From: Deltaproteobacteria bacterium
GTDB lineage: Bacteria > Myxococcota_A > UBA796 > SXON01
Reading direction: 5' to 3'
Length of the DNA: 64,000 nt
Assembly (NCBI GenBank): GCA_947490345.1
Contig: CANLGL010000003.1
Location: forward strand, 1-64,000
Within the stretch, counting starts at the first letter, position 1. Every line of letters begins with the position of its first letter. Shown piece after piece: positions 26,612-34,871 of this stretch. Under the pieces are notes generated by a model, which was given only the letters and a program-made list of their open reading frames with translations, searched no databases and was not told where the DNA came from. The position numbers were made by a program, and so were the translations under genes.

Positions 26612-27382
26612 GTGCGGATCCTGCTCTCCAACGACGACGGAATCGAGGCTGCGGGGCTCGCCGCGTTGGAGCAGGCGGCTGCGGAGTTGGGGGACGTGTA
26701 CGTCGTGGCGCCAGCCACCGAACAGTCGGCGAAGAGCCACAGCTTCACCATGAACGAGCCGCTGCGGGTCATCGAGCACGGTCCTCGTCGTTGGGCAGTC
26801 ACCGGGACGCCGGCCGACGCGGTGTACCTCGCGGTGCATGGTCTACTCCCGGAGCGGCCAGACCTCGTGCTTTCCGGCATCAACCGCGGCTCCAACCTGG
26901 GGACCGACGTGGTCTACTCAGGCACGGTCGCGGCAGCGCGTGAGGGTGCCGCCAACGACCTCCCGGCGGTCGCGCTGTCCCTGCACCAGCCCGAGGGCAG
27001 CGCTGTCCAGCATTGGAACACGGCGATGCATGTGGCGATTCGCGTCGCCCGTCTCGTGATGGCGCAGCCGCTACCGCTGGGCCAGGTGCTCAACGTCAAT
27101 GTCCCAAACGTGCCCCTGGCCGAGCTTCGTGGCCTCCGCGTCGCGCCTCTGGCCCGGCGTCGCTATGCGCCGATGGTCAAGGTCTCCCTCGATCCCCGCG
27201 GGCGGAAGTACTATTGGATCGGCGGTCCGCACGACCGTTTCGACGGTGAGCCCGAGGCCGACGGACCCCTCTGTCTGCAAGGATTCGCCACGCTCACCCC
27301 GATGTCGCTCGACATGACCGCTCACGACGCGCTCCCCGCGGTGCGGGCCTGGAACCTGGAGGAGACGTGCTCCACGATTTGA
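26612..27382 (+). CDS. surE: 5'/3'-nucleotidase SurE
   Basis: Metal-dependent nucleoside monophosphate phosphatase. 256 residues from GTG 26612, giving the canonical start MRILLSNDDGIEAAGLAAL with the metal-binding NDDG. Other family strings: VVAPATEQSAKSHSFTM, TGTPADAVYLAVHG and LVLSGINRGSNLGTDVVYSG. Its 3' end overlaps the dedA-type gene. First gene of a run surE-dedA-apt that continues into the envelope operon. Confidence 0.94.
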   Translation: MRILLSNDDGIEAAGLAALEQAAAELGDVYVVAPATEQSAKSHSFTMNEPLRVIEHGPRRWAVTGTPADAVYLAVHGLLPERPDLVLSGINRGSNLGTDVVYSGTVAAAREGAANDLPAVALSLHQPEGSAVQHWNTAMHVAIRVARLVMAQPLPLGQVLNVNVPNVPLAELRGLRVAPLARRRYAPMVKVSLDPRGRKYYWIGGPHDRFDGEPEADGPLCLQGFATLTPMSLDMTAHDALPAVRAWNLEETCSTI

Positions 27383-28005
27383 TGAAGACCTGGTTCGAAT
27401 GGTCCCGTGATGCCGGCTACGCTGGTGTGTTCATCATGATGGCCTTGGAAAGCACGGTGGTACCTGTGCCATCCGAGATCATCATGCCGCCCGCGGGCTA
27501 TTGGGCAGCCCAAGGGAAAATGAGTTTGCCCGGGGTCATTCTTGCCGGCGGGCTCGGGTCGACCTTCGGGTCGAGCCTCTGCTACCTGCTCACCTACACG
27601 CTTGGTCGGGCGTTCGTCGCCCGGTGGGGACGTTATTTCTTGCTTCCCCCCGAGCGGCTTGTCCTCGCGGAGACGTGGCTGGCCCAGTTCGCGCTCCCCG
27701 GAGTCTTCCTGGCGCGCCTGCTGCCGGTCGTTCGCCACCTCATCGGCTTTCCCGCCGGCCTGATCCGGATGCCTTTCGCGGCATTCGCCACCGTGACCTT
27801 TGTCGGGTCGACGCTGTGGTGTGGCGTGCTCGCGGTGTTCGGCCATCAGACCCTCGGCGACCGAAAGGACCTCTTGGAAAACCCGTCCGCGCTCGCACAC
27901 GAAATCAAGGCGGACCTGATGTGGTTTGTGCTCCTCGTCGCCGGCGTCGGCGCGGGGTGGCTGTTCATCAAGTGGTACTCAACTCGGAAGGTGGCCCATG
28001 TCTGA
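27367..28005 (+). CDS. DedA-family membrane protein
   Basis: Inner-membrane DedA/SNARE-associated-type protein, a family now linked to phospholipid or undecaprenyl-phosphate flipping. 212 residues from GTG 27367, which is preceded by GGAGGAG; the ATG at 27382, overlapping the surE stop as TGATG, is an alternative. Landmarks are the ESTVVPVPSEIIMPPAG loop with its acidic residue, GSTFGSSLCYLLTYTLGR, and the re-entrant ARLLPVVRHLIGFPAGLIRM with the conserved Arg residues. Overlaps apt by 8 nt. Confidence 0.92.
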   Translation: MLHDLMKTWFEWSRDAGYAGVFIMMALESTVVPVPSEIIMPPAGYWAAQGKMSLPGVILAGGLGSTFGSSLCYLLTYTLGRAFVARWGRYFLLPPERLVLAETWLAQFALPGVFLARLLPVVRHLIGFPAGLIRMPFAAFATVTFVGSTLWCGVLAVFGHQTLGDRKDLLENPSALAHEIKADLMWFVLLVAGVGAGWLFIKWYSTRKVAHV

Positions 28006-28525
28006 GCTCGAATCTCGTCTGAAGTCCACGATTCGCGACGTTCCCGACTTCCCGAAGCCGGGAATTCTGTTCAAGGACATCACCCCCATCCTTGCCGACG
28101 CCTCCCTGATGGAGGGGGTGACCGAGCGCTTCGCATCGGTCTGGAAGGGCCGCAGCATCGATGCGATCGTGGGCATGGAGTCTCGAGGCTTCTTGTTCGG
28201 CATGCCGCTCGCGATGCGCCTGGGCATTCCGTTCGTGCCGGCCCGGAAGCCCGGGAAGCTGCCCTACCACCGGGTGTCGGAAAGCTACGCGCTCGAGTAC
28301 GGCAACGCGACCTTGGAGTTGCATGTCGACGCCTTGGCGGCCGGACAACGCGCCTTGGTGATCGACGATCTCATCGCCACCGGCGGGACCGCCCTGGCAA
28401 CCGCTCGCCTTGTGGAGCGCCTCGGCGCCACGGTGGCCGGCTTCGGCTTTGTGATCGAACTCGGCTTCCTCGACGGCCGCCGCGCCCTGAGCGGCTACGA
28501 AATCGACGCGATCGTCCGGTACTAG
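27998..28525 (+). CDS. apt: Adenine phosphoribosyltransferase
   Basis: Salvages adenine with PRPP to AMP. 175 residues from ATG 27998, close to the family norm. N-terminal KSTIRDVPDFPKPGILFKDI, substrate loop GMESRGFLFGMPLAMRLG, and the PRPP-binding VIDDLIATGGTALATARLVE are all diagnostic. Overlaps the dedA-type gene by 8 nt and is followed after 3 nt by the beta-barrel gene. Confidence 0.96.
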   Translation: MSELESRLKSTIRDVPDFPKPGILFKDITPILADASLMEGVTERFASVWKGRSIDAIVGMESRGFLFGMPLAMRLGIPFVPARKPGKLPYHRVSESYALEYGNATLELHVDALAAGQRALVIDDLIATGGTALATARLVERLGATVAGFGFVIELGFLDGRRALSGYEIDAIVRY

Positions 28526-28528
28526 CCC

Positions 28529-29794
28529 ATGACCCTGGATGCCGACCTGGGGGGCTACGCCGAAGTCCGTGGGATGTACCTCGTGGATGTGGAAGGCACC
28601 CCATGGACGAGCATCGAGAAGGTGCGCCCGACCTTCGAGATCTCTTCAGGCGACCGCGTGCGCGCGGTCGCGACCGTGGAAGGCGTTTTGGCCCAAGGCC
28701 GTGAAACCAGCGACGAGCTGGCGCTCTTCCTCGAGAACTCCGCCATCGGCCCCGACCTGGACGAGTACTGTGCCCGCGTCGAGACCTATCACTTCGAGGG
28801 CGTGCAGCAGTACCTGACGGTCGAGCGGCTATATGTCGACTTCACGGGGGAAAAGGTAGACTTTCGTCTGGGAAGGCAGGCCGTCAACTGGGGCAGCGCG
28901 CTGGTGTTTCACCCCTCGGATCTCATTCACGAGGTGGTCGCCTCGGAGCCCTGGCGGGAGCGGCGGGGCGTCAACGCCGTCCGTGCCAACATTGCGCCCG
29001 CCGCCAACGTACACATCGTCACTATCGTCGCGTTGGGTGACGACCTGAGCGCCTTCGAAAAGACCGATGCGGGCGAGGTCCCGGAAGGGGAGGACTGGCC
29101 CTTGTCGGGCGCGGCGAAGGTCACGGTGCACGCCGCCGAGACCGACTGGAGTGCGGTGGGCAACTACAACTTGGACGGGCGCTGGTTCGCCGGAGCAGAC
29201 CTCAAGGGCCAGTTGGAGCTGGGGTGGTGGGTCGAAGGGGGATGGCACGGTGACCTGAGCGAGGTGGATCCCGAAGGCGCCGAGGTGGTCGTGGGTCTCG
29301 ACTACAGCATTCCCGTTCTCAATCGAGTCTTTTTGGCGGCCGAGTATCGGTACGACGGCACCGGCGAGCCCGATCCCGAGGACTATGACTACGGCCAACG
29401 GTCGGGCGGCGGCTCGAACGTGCCCTTCAGCTGTCCTTTCTCGACCACCGGGACCAACGAGGAGGCCGATGCGGCCGTGCCGTCGGCCCGCGTCACCCTG
29501 GGCCAGCATTACGTGCACGGCACCCTGAACGTCACGTTTGCGGACGACTGGACCGTCGGGGCCGTGGCAATCGTCAATGTTCAGGACGGGACGGGCCTCC
29601 TGGTACCGGATGCGGCCGTCGTCATCGGCGAGCGTTGGCAGGTGCACGTCGGTGCGCTGATCCCAGTCGGCGAGTCGGGCGAGTTCGTCCCGCCCGCTGA
29701 CGAGTTCGACGTTGTCGTGGGGGCGAACACGGTCAATCTGGCCGGATTCCTCCCAGCGGCAACTCTCAATACCTGGGCACGGTACAGCTTTTAG
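28529..29794 (+). CDS. Outer-membrane beta-barrel protein, apparently without signal peptide
   Basis: 421 residues with repeated amphipathic strands (YLTVERLYVDFTG, VDFRLGRQAVNWGSALVF, GQLELGWWVEGGWHG, VFLAAEYRYDGTG) and a C-terminal Phe in NTWARYSF, the classic barrel-insertion signal. The GRQAVNWGSALVFHPSD stretch recalls DUF1302-type barrels. The odd point is the start: ATG 28529, three nt after apt, gives MTLDADLGGYAEVRG with no export signal, and there is no upstream space for one. Either the signal was lost or the annotated copy is non-functional. It heads an ABC/LolA-like envelope operon. Confidence 0.75.
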   Translation: MTLDADLGGYAEVRGMYLVDVEGTPWTSIEKVRPTFEISSGDRVRAVATVEGVLAQGRETSDELALFLENSAIGPDLDEYCARVETYHFEGVQQYLTVERLYVDFTGEKVDFRLGRQAVNWGSALVFHPSDLIHEVVASEPWRERRGVNAVRANIAPAANVHIVTIVALGDDLSAFEKTDAGEVPEGEDWPLSGAAKVTVHAAETDWSAVGNYNLDGRWFAGADLKGQLELGWWVEGGWHGDLSEVDPEGAEVVVGLDYSIPVLNRVFLAAEYRYDGTGEPDPEDYDYGQRSGGGSNVPFSCPFSTTGTNEEADAAVPSARVTLGQHYVHGTLNVTFADDWTVGAVAIVNVQDGTGLLVPDAAVVIGERWQVHVGALIPVGESGEFVPPADEFDVVVGANTVNLAGFLPAATLNTWARYSF

Positions 29795-29811
29795 CAGCGG
29801 GTGGGGAAAGG

Positions 29812-30492
29812 ATGATTTGCCAGCTTATAGGCGTAAAAAAGACCTATCCGATGGGCGATCTCACCGTCGTCGCGCTCAGCGGCATCGACGTCGGTGTCGA
29901 CGCGGGCGAGTTCACGGTTTTCGCCGGCCCGTCGGGGAGTGGCAAGACCACTGCGCTCAACCTGATTGGCTGCCTGGATCGCCCCTCATCGGGACAGGTG
30001 CTCCTCGACGGTCGCGACGTGGCAACCCTGGGCGACGACGCCCTCGGACAGGTTCGCGCCAAACGGATCGGTTTCATCTTCCAGAGCTTCAACCTGATTC
30101 CTGTCCTCACCGCCGCCGAGAACGTCGAGCTGGCGCTCCGGCTCGCCGGATTGGACGCGGGGCGCAAGGAGAAGGTCGAACAGGCGCTGGTAGATGTCGG
30201 TCTGAAGGACTTCATGGGCCGCCGGCCGAACCAGCTCTCCGGTGGGCAGCAGCAGCGGGTGGCCATCGCGCGGGCATTGGTGAAGAAGCCCGCGATCATC
30301 ATCGCTGACGAGCCCACGGCCAACCTCGACAGTCACAACGGCGAAGCGATCCTCGACCTGATGCGCCTGATGAACGAGCGCGACCGTGTCACCTTTCTCT
30401 TTTCCACCCACGATCCCATGGTGATGGCGCGTGCGCGGCGGGTGGTGCGGCTGAAGGACGGCGCTATCGTGGGCGACGAGCGGATGGCCTAG
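29812..30492 (+). CDS. ABC transporter ATPase, LolD/MacB type
   Basis: 226-residue ATPase of the MacB/LolD branch, driving lipid, lipoprotein or signal transport from the inner membrane rather than uptake. Walker [22 protein letters not shown]-loop [18 protein letters not shown], signature [16 protein letters not shown], Walker [12 protein letters not shown] and H-loop STHDPMVM are intact. Stop abuts the GTG start of the first permease with no gap. Confidence 0.93.
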   Translation: MICQLIGVKKTYPMGDLTVVALSGIDVGVDAGEFTVFAGPSGSGKTTALNLIGCLDRPSSGQVLLDGRDVATLGDDALGQVRAKRIGFIFQSFNLIPVLTAAENVELALRLAGLDAGRKEKVEQALVDVGLKDFMGRRPNQLSGGQQQRVAIARALVKKPAIIIADEPTANLDSHNGEAILDLMRLMNERDRVTFLFSTHDPMVMARARRVVRLKDGAIVGDERMA

Positions 30493-31701
30493 GTGGGCTT
30501 TCTCCTCGCCATCGCGGCGCGCAACCTGGTCCGGAACACCGTCCGAACCGTGCTGACAGGGGCGGCCGTGCTTTTTGGGGTCGCGATTCTGATTCTCGGC
30601 TGGGGCTTGGTGGACGGAATCGACGAGAACATGCTCCGCTCCGCGCGCACGACCTACGCCGGCGACATCATCTTGCGGCCGGACGGCTACCCCGACGACG
30701 GCATGCGATACCCGCTCGCCGACGCCAAGCCGCTCTCCGATGAGCTGCGGGCGCGACTGGACGCGGTGGGCCCCTGGACGGCGCGGACCGCGGTCCCGGC
30801 GCGGTTGGTGCTCGGCGCCGAGGCGCAGCGCGTCACCATCTGGGGCTACGACGAATCGAGTGATCTCAAGATTTTCGACCGGAAAGGTTGGATGATCGAC
30901 GGTGAGTTCCCTGTTTCCGGTCGGCTCGAGGTGGCGTTGGGCAGCTCGTTGGCACGACTCCTGGAGGCCAGGCTGGGGGACAGCGTGGTCCTGGAGGCGC
31001 GCACCCGCGACGGGGCGATCAACGCGCTCGGCTACGTGGTCTCCGCCATCGTGAAGTCCGACAACTCGTCGATGGACGCGCTCGGTGTCTGGATGCCGCT
31101 GAGTCGGCTCGACGAACTGGCGGTGCTCCACGGCGTCGCGACGCATATCGCCGTGCTGGCGCCGAAGGACCCGGCCGCCGCGGCCTTGACCCTCACTGGG
31201 CTGGGCTTCGTTCCGCTCACGCTCGCCGAGGAGTGCGAGGACCTCATCGCGCTGAACCGCATCCGCCGCAAGAGTCTCGGCGTCATCGTCGGCATGATCC
31301 TGCTGATCGCCGGGGCGGGCATCGCGAACACGGTGATCATGGCTGCCTTCGAGCGCATCCGGGAGATCGGCACCCTTCTCGCCCTTGGAATGTCGCGACG
31401 AGATGTGTCGCTGCTCTTCCTGTTCGAGGGCGGCATCATGGGCCTGGGCGCGGGCCTCGTCGGGGCGACGCTGGGGTCGGGGGCCGTGCTCTACTTCCAG
31501 GTGCATGGCATCGATCTGAGCTCTGAGCTGGAGGACGTGGGCGCGAACATGTCGATCGCGAGCATGATCTACACCCACTTCTCCTGGCCGCCCGTGTTCA
31601 CGGCGCTGGGCTTCGGGGTCACCATCGCGGTGCTCGCCTCGGTCTGGCCTGCCCGCCTCGCGTCGAGCACCGTGCCGGCCGACGCGGTGAGGGCGGACTG
31701 A
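30493..31701 (+). CDS. ABC transporter permease, LolC/MacB/FtsX type (first)
   Basis: 402 residues from GTG 30493. N-terminal helix (TVLTGAAVLFGVAILILGW), a large periplasmic domain of about 200 residues, then three C-terminal helices of the FtsX domain (LGVIVGMILLIAGAGIANTV, then ERIREIGTLLALGMSRRDV, the coupling segment). Sister permease follows with a one-base overlap (TGATG), so the pair should form a heterodimer with the ATPase. Confidence 0.9.
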   Translation: MGFLLAIAARNLVRNTVRTVLTGAAVLFGVAILILGWGLVDGIDENMLRSARTTYAGDIILRPDGYPDDGMRYPLADAKPLSDELRARLDAVGPWTARTAVPARLVLGAEAQRVTIWGYDESSDLKIFDRKGWMIDGEFPVSGRLEVALGSSLARLLEARLGDSVVLEARTRDGAINALGYVVSAIVKSDNSSMDALGVWMPLSRLDELAVLHGVATHIAVLAPKDPAAAALTLTGLGFVPLTLAEECEDLIALNRIRRKSLGVIVGMILLIAGAGIANTVIMAAFERIREIGTLLALGMSRRDVSLLFLFEGGIMGLGAGLVGATLGSGAVLYFQVHGIDLSSELEDVGANMSIASMIYTHFSWPPVFTALGFGVTIAVLASVWPARLASSTVPADAVRAD

Positions 31702-32936
31702 TGGAGCTGTTGATCACGATGGCGGTCCGCAACCTCGGCCGAAATCGGCGTCGCACCGCGCTCACCGCGCTCACCGTAGCGCTCGGCACTGCGCTATTGA
31801 CGGTGGCGCTGTCGATGCTCAATGGCTTGCTGGTGACCACGCTGGAGAAGGCGGCGGGCCAGGCGGGACACGTCCGGGTCGTGGATGTGGACTATGCGCG
31901 GCGTGAGCAGCTGATGCCCCTGTCCGAGAACCTTCCGGACACCGCGCCGATCGTCGCCGCGCTCGCTGCCGATCCGGACGTGCTCGCCGCGTTTCCGCAC
32001 ATCGCCATGGGCGTGACCGGTTGCCTCGAAAGCGAGGAGATCGGAGAAAAGTTCGCGCTTTTGCACGGGGCGCCCACCGCCTACTACACCGACGTGCTGC
32101 ACCTGGACACCTCGCTCTCCTCTGGGGCGATGCCGACCGCCGAAGACGAGGTGCTGCTCGGCCGGGCGTTCGCCGAGGACATCGGCGCCGAGGTGGGCTC
32201 GACCGTGATCTTGCTCGGGCAGACTCAGGACGGCTCTCCGGCACCAGCCCGGCTCCGCGTGGCGGGCCTGGTGGACCTGGGGAACCGGACCCAGAACCGG
32301 CAGCTGTGGGTCTCGATGGAGAAGGCCCGCTGGATGGCGGATATCGACGGTGGCGCCACCGAGGTGCTCGCGCAGGTGCGTGACTACCAGGCCGCGGGCG
32401 CGGTCGCAGCGCGGTTGCGGAGCCACCAGACGTTGTCGGCTTACGATGTTCATGCCTGGGACGAGCGCTCTCCCTTCGATCAGATCGGCGGTGTCCTGGT
32501 CACCATCAAAAGCGTGGTGGCCGGCATCATCGTGTTCATCACCGGCCTCGGCGTGCTCAACACCATGCTGATGTCGGTCCTCGAACGCACCGGAGAGATC
32601 GGGGTGATGCGGGCCTTTGGCCTCCGGCGCTTCGACACCGTCCTGCTCTTCTTCTTCGAGGCGATCGCCATCGCCGGCCTCGGCGGGCTGGGTGGGGTGG
32701 CCCTTGGCGCGGTCGGCGCCACGATTCTCGGCCGGGTGGGAATCCATCTGGGGGAAGGGGCGTCCAAGATGCCAGCCACCATCCCCATCAACGAGACCAT
32801 GTACCCTCAGCTCACCGCCGACGTCCTGGTGACCGGGTTCCTGCTCGGCCTGTTGATGGCGGTGGTCGGCGCGCTGTTGCCCTCGATTCGCGCCGCACGA
32901 ATCCAACCCGTCGATGCGATGCGTCACCGTCGTTAG
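31701..32936 (+). CDS. ABC transporter permease, LolC/MacB/FtsX type (second)
   Basis: 411 residues with the same plan as the first permease: N-terminal helix (LTALTVALGTALLTVALSML), a periplasmic domain, and a C-terminal FtsX domain with SVVAGIIVFITGLGVLNTML, the coupling segment TGEIGVMRAFGLRRFDT and VTGFLLGLLMAVVGALLPS. Overlaps the previous stop by one base. Divergent enough from the first that the two are not recent duplicates. Confidence 0.9.
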   Translation: MELLITMAVRNLGRNRRRTALTALTVALGTALLTVALSMLNGLLVTTLEKAAGQAGHVRVVDVDYARREQLMPLSENLPDTAPIVAALAADPDVLAAFPHIAMGVTGCLESEEIGEKFALLHGAPTAYYTDVLHLDTSLSSGAMPTAEDEVLLGRAFAEDIGAEVGSTVILLGQTQDGSPAPARLRVAGLVDLGNRTQNRQLWVSMEKARWMADIDGGATEVLAQVRDYQAAGAVAARLRSHQTLSAYDVHAWDERSPFDQIGGVLVTIKSVVAGIIVFITGLGVLNTMLMSVLERTGEIGVMRAFGLRRFDTVLLFFFEAIAIAGLGGLGGVALGAVGATILGRVGIHLGEGASKMPATIPINETMYPQLTADVLVTGFLLGLLMAVVGALLPSIRAARIQPVDAMRHRR

Positions 32937-32948
32937 CTCGGAGCTCAC

Positions 32949-33677
32949 GTGAACCTCCTCCTCTGTTTCCTCGCTTTTGTCTCCGGTCTGGCCCATGCCG
33001 TCACCGTCGAGGAGATCCTGACGAAGATCGATGCGAACCTCACCTACGAGGCCCGCGAATCTTCCCTCCAGATGGTCGTCACCAAGAAGGGTCGCAGCAA
33101 GACCTACCGCATGCACAGCTTTGGCCGTGGTCAGGAGGACATGGCGATGGAATACCTGGAGCCGGCGCGCGACAAAGGCACCAAGATGCTCAAGAAGACC
33201 GATGACCTGTGGATGTACCTGCCGAGCTTCGAGAAGCCGCAGAAGATCTCGGGTCACATGCTCCGCCAGGGGCTGATGGGCTCGGACATGTCCTACGAAG
33301 ACCTGATGGAGTCGTCGCGTTGGCAGACGATGTACAATGGCACGATCGCGGCAGAAGAGGTGATTGAAGGGCGAAAATGCTGGAAGGTGGAGCTCAAGGC
33401 TAAAGAGAGCACGGTCTCCTACCCGAAGCGCGTCATCTGGGTTGATCAGGCCAACTACATCCCGCTGCGGCAGGAGCTCTACGCGTTGTCGGGGATGCTC
33501 CTGAAGAGTTGGACGATGGGCGACGTGCGCAGCATCGAGGGTCGCGAGTTCCCGATGAAGATGGTGGTCGAGGACCAGGTCCAGAAGGGCAGCGTGACCG
33601 AGATCGTCTTCGAGAAGGTGACCTTCAAGGTGGCGCTGGCCGAGGAGGTCTTCTCGTTGCGGTGGCTGGAACGCTGA
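32949..33677 (+). CDS. LolA-like outer-membrane lipoprotein-sorting protein
   Basis: 242 residues from GTG 32949 with a signal peptide (NLLLCFLAFVSGLAHA). The half-barrel LolA-like fold (LolA_like family) is indicated by VVTKKGRSKTYRMHSFGRG, DLWMYLPSFEKPQKISGHM, the conserved MGSDMSYEDLM, and CWKVELKAKESTVSYPK. Such proteins carry lipids or lipoproteins across the periplasm. Following the MacB/LolCD-like genes and a barrel gene, it completes a plausible inner-to-outer-membrane lipid route. Cargo unknown. Confidence 0.88.
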   Translation: MNLLLCFLAFVSGLAHAVTVEEILTKIDANLTYEARESSLQMVVTKKGRSKTYRMHSFGRGQEDMAMEYLEPARDKGTKMLKKTDDLWMYLPSFEKPQKISGHMLRQGLMGSDMSYEDLMESSRWQTMYNGTIAAEEVIEGRKCWKVELKAKESTVSYPKRVIWVDQANYIPLRQELYALSGMLLKSWTMGDVRSIEGREFPMKMVVEDQVQKGSVTEIVFEKVTFKVALAEEVFSLRWLER

Positions 33678-33694
33678 TCGTCGCTGCGGCAATC

Positions 33695-33723
33695 TGATCC
33701 GGACCGCGCCACCGGGCGTAGCG
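33695..33723 (+). promoter_or_regulatory. Candidate ECF (RpoE/ChrR-type) autoregulated promoter
   Basis: TGATCC at 33695-33700, an 18-nt gap, then TAGCG from 33719. This fits the TGATCC-N18-TAAGA pattern described for RpoE of the RpoE-ChrR group. The expected transcript start falls at or near the ATG at 33729, which would make the message leaderless, or favour the in-frame GTG at 33777. Confidence 0.45.
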
Positions 33724-33728
33724 TCTGC

Positions 33729-34313
33729 ATGGTCGCGCAGTTGGCGCAATTCTCCGCCACCGGGTACGGGCGATGGGTGTTGGCCCCGCCTGACGACGGT
33801 GTATTGGTCGCGTCGATGGCGCTGGGGGATCGACGCGCGCTGGGCGAACTGTACGACCGCTACGCGCCGTTGTGCCTTGCGGTGGGACGACGGATCCTCC
33901 GGGACCAGGCCGAATCGGAAGAGGTGATGCACGAGGTCTTCGTGGAGGCCTTCCGCGCGGCGGCTACCTACCAGCGTGAGCGCGGCTCCGTACGCACGTG
34001 GCTAGGCTTGCGGATGCGCAGCCGATGCCTCGACCGGGTCAAGTCGGCCGGTCGCTCGCGCCGCGTTGGGCTGGACGATGTGGCGCCGGGGCGGATGGTA
34101 GCGCCCTCGACCGGCGCCAGCGGAGACGAAAGACGTATCGCAGACGTGCTCGCCACCCTGCCGCCCGATCAACGCCTGGTCATCGAGCTTGCGTACTTCG
34201 ACGGGCTCTCCAGCTCGGAGATTGCCGAGCGAGTGGGTGTCCCCCTCGGCACCGTGAAGTCGCGGACCGCGGCGGCGTTGGCGAAGTTGCGCGCCGCGTT
34301 GGGCGCCCGATGA
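33729..34313 (+). CDS. ECF RNA polymerase sigma factor
   Basis: 194 residues from ATG 33729; GTG 33777 is an alternative that would start just before the region-2 helix. Region 2: MALGDRRALGELYDRYAPLC and EEVMHEVFVEAFRAA. Region 4: LATLPPDQRLVIELAYFDGL, then SSSEIAERVGVPLGTVKSRT. Partnered by an overlapping (ATGA) cupin anti-sigma gene, so it belongs with the RpoE-ChrR (ECF11-like) group, which usually responds to singlet oxygen or related stress. A matching promoter lies just upstream. Confidence 0.93.
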   Translation: MVAQLAQFSATGYGRWVLAPPDDGVLVASMALGDRRALGELYDRYAPLCLAVGRRILRDQAESEEVMHEVFVEAFRAAATYQRERGSVRTWLGLRMRSRCLDRVKSAGRSRRVGLDDVAPGRMVAPSTGASGDERRIADVLATLPPDQRLVIELAYFDGLSSSEIAERVGVPLGTVKSRTAAALAKLRAALGAR

Positions 34314-34867
34314 GTCGGATCTTCGAGGAGTTGTCGGCCTTGGAGGAAATCGCGGTGGCCGACGCGCTCGTGGCAGGGCTTCCGTCGGCCAAGCCCGCTC
34401 CGGGGGGACGCGCCCTGCTGCTGGCGGCGGTCGCCAATCCCTGGGTTCGCTTCCTCGAGCGCTTCGCCGCGCTGGTCGACGTCTCGCCGGACGTGGCCGA
34501 GCGGATGCTCGATCGCGCCGAAGCGGGGGCTGACTGGGTCGATGGGCCGCTCGCCGGGGTCAGCGTCGTGCACCTGTCGGGGGGCCCCACCACGATCGGT
34601 GCGGATGTCGGACTGGTGCGAATGGGGGCCGGCGCCGTCTTCCCGCCGCACGAGCATCTTGGTGTCGAGTCGGTCGTGGTCTTGGCGGGTGGTTATGCGG
34701 ATAGCGCCGGGTACACGCTGGTCGCAGGCCAGTCAGAGTCGCGACAGGTTGGCGATCCGCACTCGTTCACCGCTGGCGCTCATGGCGTGGTTTTCGCGGT
34801 GGTGCTGCGTGAGGGTATCGCCGTCGCGGATCCGGCTGGCGGCCCGCCGCTGGTTGTCCGGGGCTAG
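34310..34867 (+). CDS. ChrR-like cupin anti-sigma factor without the zinc triad
   Basis: 185 residues from ATG 34310 (overlaps the sigma stop as ATGA). The C-terminal cupin has the metal-site pattern MGAGAVFPPHEHLGVESVVV, then GGYADSAGYTLVAG and GDPHSFTAG, as in ChrR. The N-terminal anti-sigma domain (EELSALEEIAVADALVAGLP) has no Cys and no HxxxCxxC, which ChrR uses to hold zinc. So sigma binding, if kept, must be zinc-independent. Its position next to the sigma gene strongly supports the pairing. Confidence 0.82.
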   Translation: MSRIFEELSALEEIAVADALVAGLPSAKPAPGGRALLLAAVANPWVRFLERFAALVDVSPDVAERMLDRAEAGADWVDGPLAGVSVVHLSGGPTTIGADVGLVRMGAGAVFPPHEHLGVESVVVLAGGYADSAGYTLVAGQSESRQVGDPHSFTAGAHGVVFAVVLREGIAVADPAGGPPLVVRG

Positions 34868-34871
34868 TCGC

